The position numbers and the translations under genes were made by a program. Shown one piece after another: positions 24,199 to 33,025 of a stretch of 64,000 bases of DNA. The notes beneath the pieces are model-generated. The model was not told the origin of the DNA, made no database searches, and saw only the letters and a program-made list of their open reading frames with translations. The stretch is from an uncultured Oscillibacter sp. (GTDB lineage Bacteria > Bacillota > Clostridia > Oscillospirales > Oscillospiraceae): assembly GCF_910584465.1 (NCBI RefSeq), contig NZ_CAJUBK010000005.1, positions 4,804 through 68,803 on the forward strand. Direction: 5' to 3'. Each line of letters opens with the position of its first letter. Position 1 is the first letter of the stretch.

Positions 24199-24559
24199 AT
24201 CGGGCAGGGCCTTCCTCCCGGCTCCTCCCGTGACGCCCGCCTTTCCCGCCGTTGGGATCTCCCCCCTCTTTATGACAGACCGAGACGCCCCGAGGCATAT
24301 GCCTCGGGGCGTCAGGCTGTCAAAAGCCTCTTTGCCGGATCAGGAAGGCCCCCGCGCTTCATAAGGCCCTGAGACCCTCCCGATCCGGATGGTGCGGGAG
24401 GGCCTCCCCGGGCCCTCCCGTGCAGGTCCTTCCTTTTCCTCGACGGAGATCCCCGCTTTTCCGGCGGGCTGAGGGCCCCTCCCGCGGCGCTCCCCCCCTA
24501 CCGTTCGGGCCTCCCCATCCTCCGGGCCGAAGCGCCCGGCCGCGGTCCTCCCGGGCGGC
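24199..24559. other. gene-free stretch with hairpins
   Basis: Contains CCTTCCTCCCGG and TTTCCCGCCG segments that weakly recall the dispersed repeat family, a strong palindromic terminator at 24284, and GC-rich inverted sequence around 24370-24500. No coding frame was accepted. Confidence 0.4.
24284..24313. terminator. strong hairpin between convergent genes
   Basis: GACGCCCCGAGGC (24284-24296) pairs perfectly with GCCTCGGGGCGTC (24301-24313), loop ATAT. An outer TGACAG/CTGTCA pair extends it. Confidence 0.65.
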
Positions 24560-25129
24560 TCAGAGCCTGGGGAACCGCCGGCGGACGTACCCGCTCCGCC
24601 GGAGGGCCAGGGCCAGCAGTGTGGACGCCGCCGCGCCAAAAGCGGCCTGGACCAGATTGCTGGGGATCCCCGCCGCGCTGCCCGCCAGGCACAGCCCCAG
24701 CCCCGCGCCGCTGGAGAGGGCGGCCAGCAGCGCGTCGAAGAGCCAGTAGCCCAGGACCATCGGGACCTCCGCCGCCGCCGCGCAGAGGAGGAGTCCCCGC
24801 TTCCCCAGGGCCCGGTACGCCAGCGCCGCCGTGAGGGCCATGACGGCTTTGATGACCAGGGTGGCGGGGACGTAGACCACATAGCCGGACAGCAGGTCCG
24901 CCATGGCGGGGCCCACGCCCCCGGCGACGGCGCCGTACACCGGCCCCAGCAGCCACGCCCCCAGGATGACCACCGTGTCCCCCAGGTTCATGTACCCGCC
25001 CGTGGGGGACGGGATCTGCAGGACCATCGTCGCCGCGCAGCCCAGGGCCGCGAACAGCCCGGTCAGCGCCAGCGTCCTGGGAGCCGCCCGGTCCCCGGCG
25101 GGCGTTTCTTGTGTCAAGATCTTCTCCAT
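24560..25129 (-). CDS. ECF transporter S component (HmpT/pantothenate-like type)
   Basis: The 189-residue protein has six membrane spans and the S-component motif GGYMNLGDTVVILGAW followed by GPVYGAVAGGVGPAMADL. S components bind a vitamin and dock on a shared energising module encoded elsewhere. AAGGAG precedes the ATG at 25129. It diverges from a MocR/PdxR-type regulator, and a second S component converges from the other side, which points to a vitamin B6 or related pyridine substrate by inference. Confidence 0.8.
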   Translation of the reverse strand: MEKILTQETPAGDRAAPRTLALTGLFAALGCAATMVLQIPSPTGGYMNLGDTVVILGAWLLGPVYGAVAGGVGPAMADLLSGYVVYVPATLVIKAVMALTAALAYRALGKRGLLLCAAAAEVPMVLGYWLFDALLAALSSGAGLGLCLAGSAAGIPSNLVQAAFGAAASTLLALALRRSGYVRRRFPRL

Positions 25130-25157
25130 GTCTTCGCACTCCTTTGCTCGTTCGTTG

Positions 25158-25186
25158 TTGCCATGATACTCCTGATGTGATATGAT
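25158..25186 (+). promoter_or_regulatory. promoter of the MocR-type regulator
   Basis: TTGCCA (25158-25163) and TATGAT (25181-25186) have a 17-base spacer. This places transcription start after 25190 and rules out the upstream ATG at 25182 as the start codon. Confidence 0.7.
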
Positions 25187-25235
25187 GGAAATATCCAAGA
25201 ATCGATTTTTTTATAAGGTCAGGAGGGATGCCCGG

Positions 25236-26651
25236 ATGCTGACTTACGACCTGGAGGAACGGGGCGGCCTGTCCCTGTACGAGTATCTGTACCGCCGTCT
25301 GCGGGACGACATCCTGCGCGGCGTGCTGCCCGCCGGGGAGCGCCTGCCCTCCAAGAGGGCGCTGGCGGAGCATCTGCGGGTGTCCGTCATCACGGTGGAG
25401 GGGGCCTACCAGCAGCTGGAGGCCGAGGGCTATGTGGACGCCCGGCCCCGGCTGGGGTTCTTCGTCTCCCGGGTGGACCAGCGCCTCCCGGCGGGCCCGG
25501 GGCCCGCTCCCATCCCGCCGGAGGCCCCCGCCCCCCGCTGGAGGCTGGACCTGAAGAGCGGGCAGGCGGACCCGTCCTGCTTCCCCTCGGCCCTCTGGGC
25601 CCGGCTGACCCGGCAGGTCCTGTCCGAGGGCGGGCACCTGGCCCCCACGCCCCACCAGGGCCTCCCCGCCCTGCGGGAGGCCATCGCACGGGATCTCCGG
25701 GACTTCAAGGGCATGGCGGTCTCCCCGGAGCAGATCGTGGTGGGGGCGGGAGCGGAGTACCTGTACCTGCTCCTGGCCCAGCTCCTGGGGCGGGAGACGG
25801 TCTTCGCCCTGGAGGATCCCGGCTATCCCAAGATCCGGCAGGTCTACGGCAAGTGGGGCGCGGCCTGCCGCCCCATCCCCCTGGACGGCCAGGGCATGGC
25901 CCTGGAGCCGCTGTACGCCTCCGGGGCCAACGCGGCCCACCTCTCCCCCGCCCATCACTATCCCACCGGCATCGTCACCCCCATCGCCCGGCGGCAGGCC
26001 CTCCTGCGCTGGGCCGAGGCGGTGGACGGCGTCATCATCGAAGACGATTATGACAGCGAGTTCCGCTTCACCGGCCGGCCGATCCCCACGCTCCAGAGCA
26101 TCGACGGCCGGGAGCGGGTGATCTACATGAACACCTTCTCCCAGACGATCTCGCCCTCCATGCGGGTGGGCTTCATGGTCCTGCCGCCCCGGCTGCTGGA
26201 GCGCTGCCGCCGGGAGCTGGGGTTCTATGCCTCCACCGTCCCGGCCCTGGAGCAGCAGGTGCTGGCCCGGTTCCTCTCCGGCGGCGGCAGGGGGGACGGA
26301 GCCTCCGCCGGGAACTGGTACGAGCAGCACCTCTCCCGGATGCGGAAAAAGTACCGTCTCCGCCGGGAGTCCGTGCTGGCGGCGTTCTCCGCCTGTCCCT
26401 TCGCCGCGTCCGTCACGGACCGGGGCGCGGGGCTCCACTTCCTCCTGCGCCTGGACACGCGGGAGGACGATGAAGCCCTCCGCCAAAGGGCGGAGGGCCT
26501 GGGGGTGCGTCTTGGGTTTTTGTCGGAGTACGCCGCCGTCCCCTCTCCCGCCTACCGCCACACACTGGTGGTGAATTACGCGGGGCTGGACGTGGAGCGG
26601 CTGGACGAGGCGGTGGACCTTCTGTCCCAGGTCTTCCGGGCCCCCCGGTGA
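25236..26651 (+). CDS. MocR/PdxR-type GntR-aminotransferase fusion regulator
   Basis: The 471-residue protein joins an N-terminal GntR winged helix (about residues 1-75; LSLYEYLYRRLRDDI, then GERLPSKRALAEHL) to a full-length class I aminotransferase-like domain. The PLP motif DDYDSEF and the following SQTISPSMRVGF region are present. PdxR-like members sense pyridoxal phosphate and control vitamin B6 genes. An AGGAGGG site precedes the ATG at 25236. S-component genes lie on both sides. Confidence 0.88.
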   Translation: MLTYDLEERGGLSLYEYLYRRLRDDILRGVLPAGERLPSKRALAEHLRVSVITVEGAYQQLEAEGYVDARPRLGFFVSRVDQRLPAGPGPAPIPPEAPAPRWRLDLKSGQADPSCFPSALWARLTRQVLSEGGHLAPTPHQGLPALREAIARDLRDFKGMAVSPEQIVVGAGAEYLYLLLAQLLGRETVFALEDPGYPKIRQVYGKWGAACRPIPLDGQGMALEPLYASGANAAHLSPAHHYPTGIVTPIARRQALLRWAEAVDGVIIEDDYDSEFRFTGRPIPTLQSIDGRERVIYMNTFSQTISPSMRVGFMVLPPRLLERCRRELGFYASTVPALEQQVLARFLSGGGRGDGASAGNWYEQHLSRMRKKYRLRRESVLAAFSACPFAASVTDRGAGLHFLLRLDTREDDEALRQRAEGLGVRLGFLSEYAAVPSPAYRHTLVVNYAGLDVERLDEAVDLLSQVFRAPR

Positions 26652-26652
26652 C

Positions 26653-27222
26653 TCAAAGGGCCTGCGCCGCCTTTTGGCTCCGGCGGAAGCGGACCAGCCC
26701 GGTCCGGTCCAGGGCCACCATCACCACGGGGATGAAGGCCAGCTGGAGCAGGATGCCGGGGATGGCGGTGAGGAGCGCGCCGGAGAGGAACATCTGCCAG
26801 GTGAACGCCTGGCCGGACACGCCGGAGAGGACCACCCGGACCGCGGCCCAGACGACGCGTCCGCCGATCATGGCGGCGATGAGGCAGCGGTACAGCGCCG
26901 CCACGCACTGCCAGCGGGAGCGGGCGTAGAGGGAGCCCGCGATGGATCCGTACGCCGCCAGCTCAAAGGCCATGGCGATGCCCGTCGGGAAGGGGGGCGG
27001 CGTCCCGATCAGGAGCGAGCGCATCAGCGGCAGGAGGAAGCCCACCGCGAGCCCGTACTTCCAGCCGCACAGCAGCCCGCACAAAAGCACCGGCAGGTGC
27101 ATGGGCAAAAGCATACTGCCGATCTGGGGGATGTTCCCGGTGAAAAAGGGCAGTACATACCCCAGGGCCAGCATCATGGCCGCGACGGCCAAGTCCTGCA
27201 TGGATCTTCTCTTTTCGTTCAT
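26653..27222 (-). CDS. ECF transporter S component (PdxU-like candidate)
   Basis: The 189-residue protein is very hydrophobic, with six spans. It carries IGSMLLPMHLPVLLCG and GTPPPFPTGIAMAFELAAYG, hallmarks of an S-component subgroup often found with vitamin B6 or thiamine precursors. GAAGGAG precedes the ATG at 27222. Its stop is one base from the MocR stop (convergent), an unusually tight arrangement. The substrate is inferred from context. Confidence 0.8.
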   Translation of the reverse strand: MNEKRRSMQDLAVAAMMLALGYVLPFFTGNIPQIGSMLLPMHLPVLLCGLLCGWKYGLAVGFLLPLMRSLLIGTPPPFPTGIAMAFELAAYGSIAGSLYARSRWQCVAALYRCLIAAMIGGRVVWAAVRVVLSGVSGQAFTWQMFLSGALLTAIPGILLQLAFIPVVMVALDRTGLVRFRRSQKAAQAL

Positions 27223-27366
27223 GGAAAAACTCCTTCTCAAAAGTCTGCCCATCTTCTGAGGGCGGGGCCTTCCTGGCTTTCTTACGGAGTGCGGGGATCG
27301 TCCTGCGCGCCGCCTTCCTGGCGGCGCCCCGCCTGCCGAAAACATTTTTTCGACCGGCGGGGCAGG

Positions 27367-27486
27367 TTTTCAGGACTTTTCAAAGTCCTGAAACCTTTTT
27401 ATTGGGATCGTGCAGGAGCCCCTTCCTGGGTCTCCCGCACACGCCCTCCCTTCCCGCCGGTCCGCTCTTCACGCTTTTCGACGGCC
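27367..27486. repeat. dispersed hairpin repeat, copy B
   Basis: Begins with TTTTCAGGACTTTTCAAAGT pairing with itself as a hairpin (CAGGACT with AGTCCTG). It continues through CCTTCCTGGGTCTCCCGC, a CCCTCCCTTCCCGCCGGT block and CTTTTCGACGG. It overlaps the last codons of the P-loop kinase gene. Confidence 0.65.
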
Positions 27487-28617
27487 TGCCGCGCCGCCTT
27501 CCTGGCGGCGCTCTCCTATGGGAGTATACCACAGGCGCCCGGCCTTTGCCAAGTCCCTTTTGGGGCCGTCTCGATCGAAAAAGCCCGTGGTGTCCACCAC
27601 CCGATCCGCGGCCGCCTCGGTGCCGCAGGCGGCGAAATACCGCTCCTCCAGCGTCCGCCAGACCCGGTCGAAGGTGGGGTAGTAGTCCCCCTCCCTGGCC
27701 CGGAGCCGGCGGCCCTGCTCCTCCCGGCCGCAGGTCAGGAAAATCTTATAGTCATAGGCGTCCGCCAGGGACGGGTGCTGGGAATAGGTGCCCTCCACGA
27801 TGAGCAGGGGCTCCTCCAGCTCCACCGGGTCCCCCAAACGGCCCGTCCGGCAGTCATAGGGGCGGTACGCCGTCCCCCCCAGGACCTCCTCCCGGAAACG
27901 CTCCAGGTCCATGTTCCCGGCGGGGACGTCCATCCAGTCCTCCCCCCGCCGCTCCGGCGGGAGGTAGAAGTCGTCCATGTGGACCACGTCACAGGAGCAA
28001 ACCAGGAGGCCCGACGCCAGGGCGGCGAAGCCCGTCTTCCCGCTGCCGCAGCGGCCGTCCACGGCGATGCGTATGGACCGCTCCCGCCGGGCCCCGGCGG
28101 CCCGGGCCAGCGCCTCCAGGGGGACCAACGCGGGCAGGTACCGGGCCATGTCCATCCGCAGGACCCGGTAATGGGGGTGATAGGCGCTCCGGAACGCCTC
28201 GCTGTGAGAGACCGGCGGGCAGCCCTCCCGCCGCCAGCGCTCCAGGTGGTCCCCCATGCCGGGGACCGGGAGGGAGGCCAGCGCCTCCAGCTTCTCCGCC
28301 AGTCCCGCCGCCGTGTCCTCCGTCAGGGCCATGGTCCGGGTGAACATCCGCCCGATCAGCGGCAGCTCCCAGAGGGTGGAGAGGGCCTGGGTGATATGGA
28401 GGCGGCACAGGCCGCTCCCGATATCCTCCGGGGGCAGGGGCTCCGCCCCGGCCTCTTCCCGCTCCGCCAGCAGGGCCGCCAGGACCTTATCCGGGCTCCG
28501 GATCATATGGGCGGGGCCGAACTCGCTTTGATAGGCCAGCTTGCAGAAGTCCTGGGGCTCCATCGCCGGGTAGCGTCCCCAGTGGGCCCGGGCGACGTCG
28601 AGGAAACTCGTGCTCAC
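27469..28617 (-). CDS. uridine kinase-like P-loop protein with an N-terminal extra domain
   Basis: The 382-residue protein has an N-terminal domain of about 190 residues (SEFGPAHMIRSPDKVL) and a C-terminal kinase domain. The kinase part has a P-loop GRCGSGKTG, MDDFYLPPERR and EGTYSQHPSL, as in uridine/phosphoribulokinase-like enzymes. The GTG start overlaps the DUF3842 stop by 4 bases. The substrate is unknown. The final residues run into repeat copy B, so the C-terminus may have been altered by it. Confidence 0.75.
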   Translation of the reverse strand: MSTSFLDVARAHWGRYPAMEPQDFCKLAYQSEFGPAHMIRSPDKVLAALLAEREEAGAEPLPPEDIGSGLCRLHITQALSTLWELPLIGRMFTRTMALTEDTAAGLAEKLEALASLPVPGMGDHLERWRREGCPPVSHSEAFRSAYHPHYRVLRMDMARYLPALVPLEALARAAGARRERSIRIAVDGRCGSGKTGFAALASGLLVCSCDVVHMDDFYLPPERRGEDWMDVPAGNMDLERFREEVLGGTAYRPYDCRTGRLGDPVELEEPLLIVEGTYSQHPSLADAYDYKIFLTCGREEQGRRLRAREGDYYPTFDRVWRTLEERYFAACGTEAAADRVVDTTGFFDRDGPKRDLAKAGRLWYTPIGERRQEGGAAGRRKA

Positions 28618-29033
28618 CGCTCCAGCTCCCTCACCGCCAGCTCCACCGCCCGGCGGATATACTCCTCCAGGCGGCATTCCTCCGTCCCGGCGACGTGGAC
28701 GCCGCAGGAGGCGGAGGGGATCAGGATCTTCACCGCCCCGGACCCGGAGACCGCGGCGGCCATGGCGGGGGACACCTCTCCCAGGATGCCGTTGGCCAAG
28801 ATCGCGCCGATGGGGCCCAGGATCAGATCCGCCCGGGCGGCGTTGCAGATCACGGCGTTCTCCCCCGTCGCCCCCTGCGGGGCCCCGGCCTTCAGCATGG
28901 CGCTGGTCGCCATGACGTTGGTCCCCACGCACAAAAGGCGGCACCCTTCCGGCAGGCGGGGCTTCAGCAGCTTCACCAGCTGGCTCCCCACGCCGCCGCC
29001 CTGGCCGTCCAGGATCAGGATATCACGGCCCAT
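28614..29033 (-). CDS. DUF3842 family protein
   Basis: The 139-residue protein begins ILILDGQGGGVGSQLVKLL and continues with VGTNVMATSAMLKAG, the typical DUF3842 pattern with a nucleotide-binding-like glycine-rich start. Function is unknown. It lies between an aldo/keto reductase and the P-loop kinase in one minus-strand operon, four bases from the first and overlapping the second. Confidence 0.85.
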   Translation of the reverse strand: MGRDILILDGQGGGVGSQLVKLLKPRLPEGCRLLCVGTNVMATSAMLKAGAPQGATGENAVICNAARADLILGPIGAILANGILGEVSPAMAAAVSGSGAVKILIPSASCGVHVAGTEECRLEEYIRRAVELAVRELER

Positions 29034-29037
29034 CCGC

Positions 29038-30183
29038 TCACCTCCCGAAGATCTCCGCCGCCCTGCGCATGTTCTCCATGACGGGCACGGCGAAGGGGCA
29101 CCGCCCCTCACAGGCCCCGCACCGCACACACTCCCCGGCCCCGTGGGGCAGGGCGGCATAGTGCTCCCGCACGGTCTCCGGCACGGAGCCCTGGGCCAGG
29201 GAGAGGTTCAAAAACTTCGTCACATCGGCCACGCTGATGCCCTTCGGGCAGGGGGCGCAGTGGCCGCAGTACATGCAGTGGCCCTCCCAGCTGATCTTGG
29301 GCAGGGCCGCCAGGGCGGCGGCGTAGTCCCGCTCGGCCTCCGGAGCGTCCTCGAACGCGATGCTCTGCTTCAGGTCCTCCAGGCTCCGCGCGCCGGACAG
29401 GACGCACGCCGCGCCGGGGCGGTCCAGGGCATACTGGAGGCACTGGAAGGCCGTCAGGGCCTTCCCCGCCGGGGAGTACTCGCTGAGCAGGTCCCCGCCG
29501 CCGAACGCCTTCATCACCGTGAGGCCCACTCCCAGGCGCTGGCAGGTCTCATACAGCTCCTGCCGGTCCGGATCCATGTTCAGCAGCGGCGCCTCATAGT
29601 TCTTGGGGGCCCAGAGCTCCTCCACGTCCTCCCCGGCGGGCTGGAGGTCGTAGCAGGGGTTCACGCTGAACATCAGCACGTCGACGATCCCGGTGCGCAC
29701 CGCCGCCAGGGCCACCTTGGGATTGTGGCTGGACAGGCCGATGCAGCCGATGCGCCCCGCCGCCCTCAGCGCCCGGGCGTACTCCAGGACGGGGCCTCCC
29801 GCCACCGCCTCCCAGTCGGCCATGGAGTCCACATAGTGGATCATGCCGATCTCCGCATGGTCCGTCTCCAGCCGCCGGAGCTGGTCCTCGAAGCTCTCCC
29901 GGACCTCCGCCGGATCCCGGGTCCGCTTATACTGGCCGTCCTTCCAAACGGTGCACAGATGGGCCTGGAGGACGAACTCCTCCCGCCGTCCCCGCAGGGC
30001 CCGGCCCAGCGCGGAGCGGAAGTCCGGGTCGGGAGCGTAGAGGTCGATGCAGTTGACGCCGCCGGCCTCCATCACATCTACCATCTCCGCCACCTGCTCC
30101 GGGGACTTGTTCAAAAACCCCTCGCAGCCCATGCCGATCTCACCGACCCGCAGGCCGGTCCTTCCCAATGTACGGTATCGCAT
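29038..30183 (-). CDS. aldo/keto reductase with C-terminal [4Fe-4S] motifs
   Basis: The 381-residue protein has an aldo/keto reductase barrel starting MRYRTLGRTGLRVGEIGMG. The active-site Tyr is near residue 50 (CIDLYAPDP) and His in MIHYVDS. A C-terminal region carries cysteine clusters CMYCGHCAPCPKG and CVRCGACEGRCPF, which should hold iron-sulfur clusters. This fused class is common in anaerobes. The substrate is unknown. It is first in a three-gene operon. Confidence 0.88.
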   Translation of the reverse strand: MRYRTLGRTGLRVGEIGMGCEGFLNKSPEQVAEMVDVMEAGGVNCIDLYAPDPDFRSALGRALRGRREEFVLQAHLCTVWKDGQYKRTRDPAEVRESFEDQLRRLETDHAEIGMIHYVDSMADWEAVAGGPVLEYARALRAAGRIGCIGLSSHNPKVALAAVRTGIVDVLMFSVNPCYDLQPAGEDVEELWAPKNYEAPLLNMDPDRQELYETCQRLGVGLTVMKAFGGGDLLSEYSPAGKALTAFQCLQYALDRPGAACVLSGARSLEDLKQSIAFEDAPEAERDYAAALAALPKISWEGHCMYCGHCAPCPKGISVADVTKFLNLSLAQGSVPETVREHYAALPHGAGECVRCGACEGRCPFAVPVMENMRRAAEIFGR

Positions 30184-30228
30184 CCTGCATACCTCCTGTT
30201 TTTGGTCGCTTGCCTCAGCTCACGACCC

Positions 30229-30259
30229 AGCATATCACGTGGAGCCCACTCCATGTCAA
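30229..30259 (-). promoter_or_regulatory. possible promoter of the aldo/keto reductase operon
   Basis: Read on the minus strand, TTGACA (30259-30254) is followed after 19 bases by TATGCT. The long spacer lowers confidence. Confidence 0.35.
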
Positions 30260-30364
30260 GAGGCTTTTCGCATTTTCCCCTCCGGGGCCCGGCGGCGGCG
30301 CCGCTCCCCGGTCATGGGCGGCGCGGGGGGAGACGGGCGGCGGGGAGGCGGGACGTCATAAAAG

Positions 30365-30393
30365 GGCCCCGGGAGTCTCCATCTCCCGGGGCC
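30365..30393. repeat. 29-bp hairpin, left copy flanking repeat C
   Basis: GGCCCCGGGAG and CTCCCGGGGCC form an 11-bp stem with loop TCTCCAT. The same hairpin with one loop change (TCTCCGT) recurs at 30560-30588, so the intervening element is flanked by direct repeats. Confidence 0.65.
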
Positions 30394-30394
30394 G

Positions 30395-30558
30395 CAGGCT
30401 GTTGAAAAAATCTTTTCAACAGCCTGCGCAAGTTTTCAGAACTTTTAAAAAAGTTCTGAAAACTGATCGATCAAAAACGAAAGGGACCCTTCCTGGGTCC
30501 CTCTCGTAGCTCTCTTCCTTCCCGTTGATGTCGTTTCCTCTACGTTTTCGACAAGCTG
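30395..30558. repeat. dispersed hairpin repeat, copy C
   Basis: Contains a 14-bp hairpin (30395-30408 with 30413-30426), then AGTTTTCAGAACTTTT with its inverted partner, then AGGGACCCTTCCTGGGTCCC (itself a hairpin), TCTTCCTTCCCG, and GTTTTCGACAAGCTGGGG. It is the most complete example of the family in the window. Confidence 0.68.
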
Positions 30559-30559
30559 G

Positions 30560-30588
30560 GGCCCCGGGAGTCTCCGTCTCCCGGGGCC
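30560..30588 (-). terminator. terminator of the TRAP/sugar operon, right copy of the 29-bp hairpin
   Basis: An 11-bp GC stem with a 7-base loop lies 13 bases after the dctP stop on the minus strand. Confidence 0.6.
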
Positions 30589-30601
30589 GTCTCTCTCAGC
30601 C

Positions 30602-31684
30602 TCAGCCGCCGATCAGGGTCATGGCCTCCTCCAGCAGGTCGGCATAGCCGCCGGCCTCGGCGTTCTTGGTCCAGTAGTCCGTGAACAGCTCCACGAGCTC
30701 CTGACGATCGCCGAACTCGGTGATGTTGCAGCCCGCGTCCGCCAGGCTCTGCTGATAGCCGGACTCGTTGCTGATGACGGTGTCGTTCAGCTCCGCCTGG
30801 CACTCGGCCCAGGTGTCCAGGAGCAGCTCCTGGGTGGCCTCGTTGAGGCTGTCCCACTTATCGGCATTGATGGTGGGCCCGATGATGGAGAGCATGTGGC
30901 GGCTGAGGCAGATGTTCCTGCCCAGCTCATAGAAGCCCTGGGTGTAGAACGCCTCCAGGACGGATTCCACGCCGTCCACCACGCCGGACTGCATGGCGGT
31001 GTACGCCTCGGACCAGGAGATGACGTTGGGGCTCATGCCCAGGGTGTTGAAGGTGTCCAGATAGATGTCCGCGCCGGGGGAGCGGAGCTTATAGCCCTTG
31101 CAGTCGGCGACGCTGGTGATGGGATCTGCGGTGCACATGTTGCGGAAGCCGTTCCAGGTCCAGCCCAGGGCCACCACGCCCAGGTTGTCCTGCATCCGCC
31201 GGTCGATCTCCCGGCCGATCTCGCCGTAGACGATCTGGGCGGCGGCGTCGTAATCCTCGATCAGGAAGGGCAGGGAGAACAGGGCGTATTCCGGCTCGTC
31301 GTTGGACATCACGGAGGTGTCGGCCATGAACATGTCCAGGGTGCCCATGATGATGGCGTCCTGGCCGTCGGTCTGGTTGTAGAGGGAGGCGGCGGGGTAA
31401 ATGTCCAGCTGCACGGCGCCGCCGCTGCGCTCCTTGAGCATCTCGGCCCATTCCTCCACAGCGAGGTGGATGGGCTGGTCCACGGCGTTGTAGTGGGCCA
31501 GCTGGAGGGTGATCTCCGTGTACTCGGCCCCCGCGGGAGCGTCGGCCGGCGGCTGGGACTGGGCGGCGCCGTCCGGCTGCGTGCTGCCGGACGTGCCGGA
31601 GGTATCGGCGGGCTTGCTGCCGCAGGCGGCAAGGGACAGGCACATGGCCAGTGCCAGGAACAGTGCGGTGAACCTCTTTTTCAT
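30602..31684 (-). CDS. TRAP transporter solute-binding lipoprotein (DctP)
   Basis: The 360-residue protein has a lipoprotein signal peptide with lipobox SLAAC (Cys about residue 21), a Ser/Thr/Gln-rich linker and a DctP domain. The domain includes the conserved Arg region KGYKLRSPGADIY that normally holds a substrate carboxylate, and the SWSEAYTAMQSGVVDGVE motif. GGAGGAAAG precedes the ATG at 31684. It is last in an operon with sugar enzymes, so the ligand may be an acidic sugar. Membrane partners are encoded upstream. Confidence 0.93.
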   Translation of the reverse strand: MKKRFTALFLALAMCLSLAACGSKPADTSGTSGSTQPDGAAQSQPPADAPAGAEYTEITLQLAHYNAVDQPIHLAVEEWAEMLKERSGGAVQLDIYPAASLYNQTDGQDAIIMGTLDMFMADTSVMSNDEPEYALFSLPFLIEDYDAAAQIVYGEIGREIDRRMQDNLGVVALGWTWNGFRNMCTADPITSVADCKGYKLRSPGADIYLDTFNTLGMSPNVISWSEAYTAMQSGVVDGVESVLEAFYTQGFYELGRNICLSRHMLSIIGPTINADKWDSLNEATQELLLDTWAECQAELNDTVISNESGYQQSLADAGCNITEFGDRQELVELFTDYWTKNAEAGGYADLLEEAMTLIGG

Positions 31685-31747
31685 GTTTCTTTCCTCCATA
31701 ATCGATATCGATCCTATGTTACGGACCCTCGTCCGTGAGGCACGACG

Positions 31748-33025
31748 CTACAGCAGGCCGAACAGGGACGGCAGCAGGGTGACGATGGCGGGGATGAAGA
31801 TGGTGAGGAAGGTGACGGCGTAGTTGACCGCGATGAACTGCCAGATGCTCTTGACCACCCTGCCCAGGGGGGTGTTCGTGATATTGGCGGAGAGATACAT
31901 CAAAAGGCCCACGGGCGGGGACATGCCGCCCATATCCAGCGTGAGGATGCAGACCATGGCGAAGTGCAGGGGGCTGAACTGGTACTGGGTGATGAGGGGG
32001 GCGAAGATGGGGATGAGCATCAGCATGGCGGCGTTGGAATCGATGAACATCCCCGCCACGAACAGCACCACGCTGACGAAGAGCAGCACCACGCTGGGGC
32101 TGCTGGTGAAGGCGGTGGTGACCCCCAGGATGACCTTGGACATGTTGTAATTCGTGACCAGGGCCCCGAACAGCCCGGCGAAGGCGATGATGATCATGGA
32201 ATTCGCCGTGGCGCTGACCGCGCTCATGACGCACCCTTTGAGCTTCTCCAGATCCAGCGTCCGGCAGGCCAGGCCGTAGAGCACGCTGTAGAGGCAGGCC
32301 AGCACGCCGGATTCCGTGGCGGTGACCACCCCGCTGAGGATGCCGCCGATGATGATGAAGGGCATCACCAGGGCCGGGATGGCGTGGACCGTATCGACCA
32401 GCAGCTGCCGCCAGCCCACGGGCCGGTCCCTGGGGATGCGGCTGCGGCGGGCGTAGAGATAGTTGACCAGCATATAGCCCACGCCGATCAGGAGCCCCGG
32501 CAGGAAGCCCGCCATGAAGAGGGCCCCGATGGAGATCGAGGTGACGCCGGAGTAGATGACCATCATGATGCTGGGCGGGATGACGGGCCCCAGGGCGCCG
32601 CAGCCGGAGACCATGGCGCAGGCATAGCCGTCGTCATAGCCCTCGTCCCGCAGGGCGGGGACCAGGATGCTGGCCAGGGCGGCGGTGTCGGCGTTGGCGG
32701 AGCCGGAGACCCCGGCCATCAGGATGCCGGTGACGATGGTCGCGTGGCCCAGGCCGCCGGTGAAGTGGCCCACCAGGCTGCGGGCAAAGTTGATGAGCTT
32801 GCGGGTGATGCCGGACTGCTCCATCAAAGACCCGGCCAGCATGAAGAAGGGGATGGCCATCAGGGAGAAGGAGTCCATGGCGGAGAACATCTTCTGAGGG
32901 ATGATGATGCCGGGGAGCGCGGGATCGAAAAAGAGGGTGAACACGGCGGAGATGCTCATGGCATAGGCGACCGGCACCCCTATGAACAGCAGCAGCAGGA
33001 ACGCGCCGAACAGGATCGTCAGCAT
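31748..33025 (-). CDS. TRAP transporter large permease (DctM)
   Basis: The 425-residue protein has about twelve membrane spans and DctM motifs: AIPFFMLAGSLMEQSGI near residue 55, GVSGSANADTA, and PPSIMMVIYS. It moves the DctP-delivered solute with sodium symport. The ATG overlaps the DctQ stop by one base. Length is normal. Confidence 0.95.
   Translation of the reverse strand: MLTILFGAFLLLLFIGVPVAYAMSISAVFTLFFDPALPGIIIPQKMFSAMDSFSLMAIPFFMLAGSLMEQSGITRKLINFARSLVGHFTGGLGHATIVTGILMAGVSGSANADTAALASILVPALRDEGYDDGYACAMVSGCGALGPVIPPSIMMVIYSGVTSISIGALFMAGFLPGLLIGVGYMLVNYLYARRSRIPRDRPVGWRQLLVDTVHAIPALVMPFIIIGGILSGVVTATESGVLACLYSVLYGLACRTLDLEKLKGCVMSAVSATANSMIIIAFAGLFGALVTNYNMSKVILGVTTAFTSSPSVVLLFVSVVLFVAGMFIDSNAAMLMLIPIFAPLITQYQFSPLHFAMVCILTLDMGGMSPPVGLLMYLSANITNTPLGRVVKSIWQFIAVNYAVTFLTIFIPAIVTLLPSLFGLL

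Noticed and set aside
30184..30364. Short frames between the aldo/keto reductase gene and the 29-bp hairpin
   Set aside because: No ribosome binding site or recognisable protein; the region holds a promoter-like sequence and GC-rich repeats.
26674..30405. A 1243-codon plus-strand frame over the minus-strand kinase, DUF3842 and aldo/keto reductase genes
   Set aside because: No ribosome binding site or domain; the opposite-strand proteins are clear family members.
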